Assembly (NCBI GenBank): GCA_034231615.1
Contig: CM067298.1
Span: 540,020 to 604,019 of the forward strand
DNA from: Meghimatium bilineatum
Lineage: Eukaryota > Mollusca > Gastropoda > Stylommatophora > Philomycidae
Direction of reading: 5' to 3'
DNA length: 64,000 bases
Shown: positions 56,239 through 64,000 of the stretch, in pieces
How positions within the stretch are numbered: the first letter of the stretch is position 1
How the letters are laid out: the number at the start of each line of letters is the position of its first letter
Translations under genes and position numbers: made by a program
Notes under the pieces: model-generated
Told to the model about the DNA's origin: nothing
Database searches by the model: none
Seen by the model: the letters and a program-made list of their open reading frames with translations, nothing else

Positions 56239-59075
56239 GGGTAGCCGGGGGCAATGATGCGCGTTTTTCACTTTTTTCCGTATTCTGACAAATAGACTTA
56301 ACTATGAGAGACCAAACTAGCAGCAGTGTGTAGCTTATCCATCCATCTAACATTCATCAGGGTATTTACAACATACAATCACGTTTAGTACGTAGAATGA
56401 GATTTTATGAACATGAGTAAAAACCCACCTTTGCCCCAATTTCTGGGGCAAACACGCGCAGGCAAAAACAATTACAAAATCATGGGAAAATTGACAAAAC
56501 CAGCAAAATAACAACGTCACTTCCTATCTAAACATAGTCAGTCACAATGTGGGAAGATAATAGAGCACAAAGACTAGGCTTATGTATAGTTAAGACTTTT
56601 ATTTTTTTTTAAAACATCAACATAAAGGGTGAAAAAAAAAATCAATATAATGAAAACATAGTAGGATCCATTGTGAAACGGACCATTCCGCTGTAGCGTG
56701 TAATGCTACTTAGCACTGGCTTCGGCAATCTTTTAAGAATGTCATTCTTGATAAAAAATGCCTCCTCATCCGTAAGGATGAACCTGGGTGTCATTGGCAC
56801 TTTTTTTTATAAAAAACACCAATGTAGCCATCTTCTTGCAGGCCAACAATGCGAGCCACGTAAAGGCGAAAAGCACCTTTGTTTTTCCCATTAACACAAA
56901 CTACAACGTAGCTGCCACATTGTAGTTCGGCCTCTTCATTTTCGCTGCCTGAAGAAACGTAATCATCATCTAATCCATCACTAAGAATCAACGATTCTTC
57001 ATCCAATGATTCTTCTGATGAAGAATTTTCAGGCAGGAACAGCTTGGTTCGCACATTTTTAATTGATGGGGGGTTTTTTTTAACCCCATTTTTTTTTCTT
57101 CATCCAATTCCTGGAGTCGCAGTTTGTTGGGGGTTGATGTGAGAAGTACTGATTTAAGACCCCTTCCAGTACGCTTTCTTCGAACTTGTATTTTCGGAAG
57201 TGGTACAATGTGTACGGGTGAAATAAGATCTAAACAGCCACTGGATGGGCCAGGTTCAGGACTTCCTGGAGCAAGCACGAAACGTTCATCTACAGGAAGT
57301 TGACCAATAGGTGGGAGCTTATCCAAGCAAACCACTATATGATCATCAGTACCAGCTGTCTCTACATCTTTATCTTGGTCTGTTACTGTTGCTGGCAAGA
57401 AATCTTCATCTGTGAAAATATTGATGTCAATTGGGCAAATCCCGGTTACTCTGAACCCTTGTGTCGCTTTTCCTACTGTTGCAGTTCTTTCATAAGCTTT
57501 GCTAAATATTCCAGCGACATATTGGTACTCAGTTACAACTTGACCAGGATTAGAAGTTGTCCAGTTGTCGCACAAGTCATCATAATAGGCTTTCAGAGGT
57601 CTAAAGAAGTTACAATCTAAAGGTTGAGTTCTGTGGCTGCTATGCGGCGGTAAACTTAGCATGTGAATGTTTTTTTTTAGCAATTGTTATTGCTGGAAGA
57701 GAAACGTGTGACACATGATTGTCTAAAATCAGCAAGATAGGGCTGCATGCACTTGGGCTGGTGTGTTTTATAAAATGCTCGAGGTACACCACAAACGTAG
57801 GTGTGTTCATGTAACCAGAATCTGTCACTGCCATTGCAGATCCAGCGGCTCCATCTTTTAAAAGAAGAGGGTTGTGATGTTTTTGTGCAAAGATGAAAAA
57901 AGGAGGCACATAGTTTCCAGCAGCACTCATACTGCATGCAACAGTAACCGTCTTGCCTTGCTCAGCGGAAACATTTTTAGCCACTTCGCATTTGCCTACT
58001 GGAGCAACATATTTAGGAAATTTGTTTGGTACTGTCTGAAAGCTACTTTCATCCATGTTGTAGATTCGATGTGATGGAAACTTATAATTTTCCAGAACTT
58101 CTTGCAAATTTTTAAAATATTGGGCCAGTTGTTCTCTGTTGAATCCCATCGTTCTTGCTACACTTGTCTTTCTTGGCATCCTTAAAGATAAATGATTTCT
58201 ATTCAGAAAATCTTTAGCCCAATCAAATCCAGCTAACTTTGACGCCTGTGAGAAAGAATGTGGTATTCCATTCAGTTCTGCAAATTGAAATGCCAGGAAA
58301 CGAAGAGACTTTAAAGTTAGTCCATAAAATCGGTAATCCAATGCTATACAATGTTCAACAATTTCTTTCTCTTGAACAGGCGTAAATATTGATTTAAAAC
58401 GTCCCAGTGACTCGACCCCACAACCAATTTTCAGTCTCATACGAATTGTAGACTCTGCATAGCCAATATTTCTAGCAATCTCCCTAACTGGCATGCCAGT
58501 CTCTTTTAATTGCCTGACCTGAATAAGCATATCTTCTGTCAGCGGCTTCAGATTGTTGTTCTTACGTTTGTAATTCATAAAAATGAAATGTAATGTGACA
58601 TTAAAATATTGTTTTAAATATTTGACAACATGAAGGGGCAGTGACGGGGTAAACATGCGCAGTGAGTACGCAGCGCATGTTTGCCCCGACAGTGTGCGCG
58701 GTGTTACCCCAAAATTACACTGTTCACAGTTTTTATAAAATATCATGAAAATAAAATTTATCTTGACAAGGTAACATGCTTAATAACGTAACAATACAAT
58801 ATAGTTTTCAGTTTAGATATGCAAAATAACATGACAGTAATGATAACAGAGGACAAAGAGTGAGAAGTTGAAAAAAAGTTAGATTGAGAACGTTAAAAAA
58901 TAAATTTACCTCATGGCTCAAAAATGACTTGCCCTTGACCGATGAAAATTCGTTGTGCAACAGAAACGGATGTTAGCGTCCGGCATGGCCACGTGGTTTG
59001 CGGGAAAAACTCATAGTTCCGAAAAGAACCGACTGCGAATCTTTGCCCCCAGCGCATCTTTACCCCCGGCTACCC
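56239..59075 (-). mobile_element. pogo-class DNA transposon, 2837 bp
   Basis: Terminal inverted repeats of about 24 bp (gggtagccgggggcaatgat-gcgc on the left, gggtagccgggggtaaagat-gcgc on the right), flanked by TA on both sides as for Tc1/mariner/pogo elements. It encodes a minus-strand DDE transposase. Subterminal copies of a ggggyaaa-atgcgc motif lie near 56451, 58634, 58672 and 59045. Confidence 0.9.
56642..58578 (-). CDS. pogo-class DDE transposase, three A-run frameshifts
   Basis: The start is taken as the ATG at 58576-58578, just before a basic stretch and a psq-type helix-turn-helix (LIQVRQLKETGMPVREIA, RNIGYAESTIRMRL). The DDE_1 catalytic core follows: IYNMDESSFQTVP (first D), LLILDNHVSHVSL (second D) and PPHSSHRTQPLDCNFFRPL (third D). 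After an acidic, low-complexity tail comes a domain with GSYVVVCVNGKNKGAF and YVARIVGLQEDGYIGVFYKK, and a last piece ending MVRFTMDPTMFSLY before the stop at 56642. The frame is broken three times, each time in a homopolymer of 8-9 A (about 57670, 57098 and 56808). About 645 codons overall. Confidence 0.85.
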
Positions 59076-59076
59076 T

Positions 59077-59137
59077 AATAGTATTCCTCCACACGAAGCT
59101 GCTCACAAAACTAACTAAACACATCACTATGCACATA
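59077..59137. repeat. 61-bp direct repeat, right of the pogo element
   Basis: Second copy of 56178-56238, including the acceptor and first part of the exon (minus strand). Confidence 0.9.
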
Positions 59138-59189
59138 AGCCATGAAAGTTTTGTCACTTTTGAAGCACAGAAACATTTTATCATAAATA

Positions 59190-59840
59190 ACTAGGACATT
59201 TAATGATCTTAGGGGCCTATATGAAAATTAATTTTAATTATGTAAATTAACCTTTTTGAATATTAATTAGCTTTGGTTGCATCTAAAAATAATGGTAACA
59301 TAACCACAGATTCTGCAAGTTTTCCCAAACACAAAAATGTTTATATTGTAGGATATTAGGCCTATATTGTAAATAACGGAAATATTTTATAATTATGACT
59401 ACCCAATGCAATGTTATTCATGCAAATTAGCCACCATTTTGAATTTTATTAATCCTAATTTCATTTGAAAATTAGCACACTGTAATCAAAAGATGTGTCT
59501 TGTCTTTGTGAACGCAAAAATATATATTTTCTATGGTATTTTATTATATTTTATAGTTATATAGTTTATTTTCATTTTAATTATGCTAATTAGCTGCCAT
59601 TTTTATTAATTATTTTTTCGTGCATATTAAAATTATAGAATGTAATCAATAGATGTGTCTTGTCTTAGCACACACAAAAATATATAGTATATGTGGTATT
59701 TTATTATATTCAATAGTAATTTATTTTTCTTTCATTTTAATTACACTAATTATCTGTCATTATGAATATTAATTAGTTCTCTGTGCATCTGAAAATTACA
59801 AAAATGTGATCAACACATACGCCTTGCCTTTTCGAACACA

Positions 59841-59919
<79 letters not shown>

Positions 59920-59984
59920 GTGGTATTTAAATATATTTAATTGCTATATAATTAATTTATATATTTTAATTGCGCTAATTAACA
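59190..59984. repeat. AT-rich long-period repeat (about 160-180 bp), diverged
   Basis: Four to five monomers share gctaattagctgccattttt-like, atattaattagttctctgtg-like and caatagatgtgtcttgtctt-like blocks. A (TA)n run lies at 59838-59916. Resumes at 60570. Confidence 0.7.
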
Positions 59985-60568
59985 GAAAATGGAGGCCTCA
60001 ATAGAGAAATAGAGATGAGATTTCAAAAGGCAAATGCAGTAATATACCACCCGTCACCACTTCTTCTTCACCCCAAGATCGAGATGGAAGTTAAGAGACA
60101 AATGATCTACAGTATATTCCTACCAACACTGTGTTACCAGTGCCAAACCTTGTCTCTCTCATCTTCACATTCCAGAAAGATAGTGACATGCAAGATGAAA
60201 TGCTTGAGTAAAGCTGCCGGGGTCACCAGGCTTGATAGATTGCAAAATGAATATATCAGGGAAAGAATAGGTATAATATCTTGTACAGATTACATAGAGA
60301 GAGAACAGATCAAGTGGTTTGGCCACATTATGAGAATGCATCACGAAAAGTTACCTGTACAAGCATATAACCAAATGAGATCAGGATACAAAGCCAGAGG
60401 AAGACCATGGAAAAGATGGATAGAAAACGTCAGGGACATCCTGTACAGACATGGTCATAGCACAGCCGAGGTCACACATCTGGCGATAGAACGCAAGCTC
60501 GAGCTCCAATCACCCCTATGCTTAACGGCAAGAGTAGATCACAAACTACCTGACAATAGACAATAGAT
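59985..60568 (+). mobile_element. RTE-like LINE C-terminal fragment with open frame
   Basis: 183 codons from MRFQKANAVIYHPSPLLL to DHKLPDNRQ, with a YSIFLPTLCYQCQTLSL connection motif, KWFGHIMRMHHEKLPVQAY and ARGRPWKRWIENV. Set within the AT-rich 160-180-bp repeat. Same family as 41430-41640. Confidence 0.8.
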
Positions 60569-60569
60569 A

Positions 60570-60954
60570 GATTAGCTGCCATTTTTAAATATTAATTAGT
60601 TGTGCTTGCTTCTGAAAATTACAGAAATGGAATCAACATATGCCTATGTTCTTCATGAACAAAAAATGTCTAGTTTGTGTATTGTGCTATTACAAATAAG
60701 AAAGATAATTTAGAAATTATCAGCTTGGCTACATCTTTTTGTCACAAGTTTTATTTATATTTTCCTATATTTTCATGTAAAAAAAAATATTGATGTGAAT
60801 TATTTTTTTTTAACTGTAACTTTTTTCAGGGTTGATGTACAGACTTGGTTAAGGTATCATTGGATTGCACCTTTTAAGGGCTATCTAACTATATTATTTG
60901 TAATTATGTAGCACTATTTTGGAAATTTTGTCCAAGTAGGACTACCTATTTTAA
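60570..60954. repeat. AT-rich repeat, continued, then unassigned sequence
   Basis: One monomer (attagctgccatttttaaat onward) to about 60720, followed by AT-rich sequence without features. Confidence 0.6.
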
Positions 60955-61430
60955 GTAGAATAAGCATATATGTGTTTACTACAAACATGTGTGTTTCCTG
61001 TGGCGACATATGGATGTGAAACATGGACACTAAATAAAAAATAAAACAATGACAAGAGAATAACATAATTTGAATTAAAGTGTTATAGAAGAGTTTTGAG
61101 AATACCATGGACAGCAAGAAAACAGACTATGAGGTGTTACCAATAATTAATGTCCAGGAAGGCTGGATTCTGAACACCGTATTAATGAAAAAGCTAGTTT
61201 TTTTCGGTCACATTAAGAGACACGACGGCATGGAGAGAGTGTTACTGGAGGGGATGATAGAAGGCAACAGGGGCAAAGGCCACCCAAGACACTGTTGGAC
61301 AAAAGACATTCAGAAATGCCTGCGCATGTCACTGGTAGAGACAGGACAACTTGCTCACGCGGAGAATTCAAGAGATCCATAGGAAAGATTACATTCTGGA
61401 AACAATATGTCACCTGATGATGATGATAAT
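60955..61430 (+). mobile_element. RTE-like LINE 3' fragment ending in (GAT)n
   Basis: Connection motif CVFPVATYGCETWTL, then broken frame, then 91 codons: VQEGWILNTVLMKKLVFFGH, IKRHDGMERVLLEGMIEG, GKGHPRHCWTKDIQKCLRM; tail cacctgatgatgatgat. Parallel to 32395-33345 and 48238-48890. Confidence 0.82.
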
Positions 61431-61454
61431 ATTATAGTAGGTTACTACTGAATT

Positions 61455-62550
61455 AGGTTACTTTGAAAAAGCATTTGATAGTCTTCATCGGCCTACGTTA
61501 TGGAATATTCTACAGCAATATGGTTTTCCCACTAAAATAATCAATGTTATAAAGGCATTCTACACCAACACACATTGCTGTGTTCAAACAAACACTGAGA
61601 AATCAGAATGGTTCCAAGTTGTTACGGGCGTTAAACAGGGATGCATCATGTCCCCATTACTTTTCTGCGTCGCTATTGATTGGGTCATGAGAAAGAGCAC
61701 TGAAAATGAGCTGACAGGAATAAAATGAATTAATAACACCGTTCTCGAAGATCTTGACTACACAGATGACCTGGCCCTTTTGAGTGCAAACCACACAGAT
61801 GCTCAATCTAAGCTTGACAATCTCCAACACTACTCAAATCAGATAGGGTTGAAAATCAACACATCAAAAACTCATATACTAGATTTTACGAGATCCAACG
61901 ACAACATCGAAATTCAAAATGTTCCATTATTAAAAGTCAACAATTTTACATATTTAGGCACCAATCTAGCATTGGATGGAGACTCATCAAAAGAAATTTT
62001 ACACCGTATTGCCCTTGCAGCGGGTGCTTTCAATAAACTACGCAACATCTGGACGTCAAACACACTAAGAAACACCACAAAACTCAAGTTGTTTAACTCC
62101 AACATCATCCCTATTCTATCATATGGGTGCGAAAGTTGGAAAGCCACAAAAGCCACAGATAAAAGACTCGACTCCTTTGAAAACAAATGCCTACGTACCA
62201 TTCTGAACGTTAAGTGGAGTGACTTTAAAACTAACACTACTATAAGAGAGGAAAGCAAACAAACCTATATATCTTCCTTCATTAGACAAAGGCGTTGGAA
62301 TTACATCGGCCATGATCTTAAAATGAACAGCCTAAGAATTCCCCAGCAGTCACTATATTGGGTGCCACCTGGAGTAAGAAGAAGAGGGAGACCTAGAGAA
62401 ACTCTACGAAGAACCATTAATAGAGAAGGCATGTCATCAATGAACCTAAACAACACGCAACAATTGAAAGACCTAGCAACACAAAGACAGAAATGGAAGG
62501 CTATGGTTTCTGCCCTATGCGCCGCCTATGGCCCCGGAGGAACATAACAT
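61455..62550 (+). mobile_element. RTE-like LINE, family beta copy 2
   Basis: 5'-truncated within RT (YFEKAFDSLHRPTLW). Nearly identical to copy 1 over about 1.1 kb, with TGVKQGCIMSPLLF. It has YTDD in place of YADD (about 61758) and a TGA replacing tryptophan near 61728. From 61780 the frame is open to SALCAAYGPGGT and the (CATAA)n tail. Confidence 0.9.
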
Positions 62551-62962
62551 AACATAACTATTGAATGACTTAGCAAAAGGGGTCGGCAAATACACAGACA
62601 CAATTCAACCCCACCCAGGGAGTGTTTATGCTTGAAAGACTTTTTTTTAAAAAAACCTTCCCTCTTTGTGGGGGGGGGGGGGCTTTGACATGTTGTAGTC
62701 CTTGACTGTATAGCCTAAGCTTTTTCTTCATTCTGTAAGATTTTTTTGAAGTTCTTGAGCAGTTTTTTAGTCTCAACTGCTTGACATGTAGGCCTATGAT
62801 ATAGTGCTGATCCACTGTTTAGTGTTGTCCTACCATATAGTATTGATCTACTGTTTAGTGTTAGATGACTATAGGCCTATAATTTTGACATATTATATGA
62901 TGTGTTTCTTTTAAAAATGCTGCAGAATGACTAGTATCAGTTGTAAACTACTCTATACTCAC
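62551..62962. other. intron sequence, unassigned
   Basis: Includes an A/G-homopolymer region near 62640-62695. A minus-strand stretch at 62710-62770 (ETKKLLKNFKKILQNEE) looks protein-like but lacks a donor. Confidence 0.35.
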
Positions 62963-63049
62963 AATATCATAAACCATCCAAGTGTGAGGTGGATCAGGAG
63001 CACAATGTTCTGAGACAACTCTCAACAGCCTGCCAATTCCTGCCAGACA
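62963..63049 (-). CDS. host-gene exon, probably the same CFAP46-like gene
   Basis: 87-bp exon: acceptor tgatgtctag, donor GATATT/gtgagt. Phase 0 at both ends; 29 codons CLAGIGRLLRVVSEH then CAPDPPHTWMVYDI. No stop, hydrophobic helical pattern. It is the most upstream exon seen on the minus strand. Its link to the downstream exons rests on strand, phase and style only. Confidence 0.65.
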
Positions 63050-63104
63050 CTAGACATCAAATTGTACATGTGATACTGGGTTACAACATCATAATACTGC
63101 AATA

Positions 63105-63266
63105 AAATACTCATCATTCTCACCACCAACACTCATCATTCTCACCACCAACACTCATCATTCTCACCACCAACACTCATCATTCTCACCATTAACTCTT
63201 ATCATTCTCACCATTAACTCTTATCATTCTCACCATTAACTCTTATCATTCTCACCATCAACACTT
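63105..63266. repeat. 22-bp tandem repeat, about 7 copies
   Basis: Unit ccaacactcatcattctcac plus ca, shifting to a ccattaactcttatcattct variant in the second half. Confidence 0.9.
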
Positions 63267-63279
63267 ATTATTTGACCTA

Positions 63280-63395
63280 AAGTAACTATCAGTAGGCCTA
63301 CATCAACAATCATGATTCTGACAATCAGTAGACCTATATCAATAGTCATAATTCTCACCATCAGTAGACCTACATAAACAGTCATAATTATCACC
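63280..63395. repeat. 36-bp array, left part
   Basis: Diverged units with attctcaccatcagtagacc and tacatcaacagtcata, interrupted by LINE beta copy 3. Confidence 0.8.
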
Positions 63396-63855
63396 ATCAG
63401 TTATGTTATGTTATGTTCCTCCGGGGCCATAGGCGGCGCATAGGGCAGAAACCATAGCCTTCCATTTCTGTCTTTGTGTTGCTAGGTCTTTCAATTGTTG
63501 CGTGTTGTTTAGGTTCATTGACATGCCTTCTCTATTAATGGTTCTTCGTAGAGTTTCTCTAGGTCTCCCTCTTCTTCTTACTCCAGGTGGCACCCAATAT
63601 AGTGATTGCTGGGGAATTCTTAGGCTGTTCATTCTGAGAACATGGCCGATGTAAGTCCAACGCCTTTGTCTAATGAAGGAAGATATATAGGTTTGTTTGC
63701 TTTCCTCTCTTATAGTAGTGTTAGATTTAAAGTCACTCCACTTAACGTTCAGAATGGTACGTAGACATTTGTTTTCAAAGGAGTCGAGTCTTTTATCTGT
63801 GGCTTTTGTGGCATTCCAACTTTCGCACCCATATGATAGAATAGGGATGATATTG
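63396..63855 (-). mobile_element. RTE-like LINE, family beta copy 3
   Basis: Minus strand: 5'-truncated at IIPILSYGCESW-like sequence (frameshifted), then KCLRTILNVKWSDFK, a YIGHVLRMNSLRIPQQSLYW block, RRRGRPRETLRR and SALCAAYGPGGT, with the (CATAA)n tail at 63398-63420. Flanked on both sides by tcaccatcag, which could be a target duplication but is also part of the array unit. Confidence 0.9.
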
Positions 63856-64000
63856 TCACCATCAGTAGACCTATATCACCACTCATGAATCTCACCATCA
63901 GTAGACCTACATCACCACTCATGAATCTCACCATCAGTAGACCTACATCACCACTCATGAATCTCACCATCAGTAGGCCTACATCACCACTCATGAATCT
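63856..64000. repeat. 36-bp array, right part
   Basis: Unit tcaccatcagtagacctaca then tcaccactcatgaatc, four nearly identical copies running off the window. Confidence 0.95.

Noticed and set aside
62700-62790. additional minus-strand exon (ETKKLLKNFKKILQNEE)
   Set aside because: Weak acceptor and no GT donor before an in-frame stop; left unassigned.

Overview
The window is AT-rich, spliced animal nuclear DNA, most likely from a marine invertebrate; a mollusc or related lophotrochozoan is a guess. The grounds are short phase-matched exons with GT/AG borders far apart on the minus strand, many non-LTR retrotransposon copies, pogo and Tc1 DNA transposons, tRNA-derived SINE-like pieces and more than thirty tandem repeats. 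Nothing bacterial, viral or plasmid-like is visible. Only fragments of one or two host genes are present.

Host gene: nine minus-strand segments read as exons (62963-63049, 56163-56211, 47811-48026, 38738-38827, 37498-37680, 36227-36324, 31013-31092, 9660-9853, 7230-7345), with a possible tenth at 6751-6872. The six from 38827 to 7230 join with matching phases into about 254 uninterrupted codons. Their product (LALYQ/SCQSS, ILQHSPDK/DFLYGAVLEK, then a lysine-rich helical stretch) resembles the C-terminal part of the axonemal protein CFAP46 (TTC40). That name is from memory of the family and is tentative. Almost everything else is intron.

Layout: 0-9 kb is mainly minisatellites around the last exons. 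10-13 kb is a satellite split by a composite LINE insertion. 15-21 kb holds old LINE pieces, a pogo-type non-autonomous element and a Tc1 remnant. 21.6-25.2 kb is a nearly full-length RTE-like LINE (family alpha). 27.4-29.6 kb is a 75-bp satellite with higher-order structure. 31-35.4 kb is a chain of TE-derived minisatellites. 36-39 kb has three host exons. 39-48 kb is LINEs nested in LINEs and in a 45-bp array. 49-54.4 kb has two more LINEs and a Tigger-like fragment. 56.2-59.1 kb is a 2.84-kb pogo-class transposon with a nearly readable transposase. 60-64 kb has more LINEs, including two further copies of family beta.

Main points of interest: (1) several intronic minisatellites start at a 5' splice site, and their unit contains the exon end plus the donor, so decoy donors follow the real one; (2) a 373-bp non-autonomous retroposon made from the two ends of LINE family alpha sits inside another LINE with an 11-bp target duplication; (3) the pogo element is flanked by 61-bp direct repeats that carry an exon's 3' splice site; (4) other minisatellites grew from inside LINE or MITE sequence. 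Long ORFs across the arrays exist only because many repeat periods are multiples of three; they are not called as genes.
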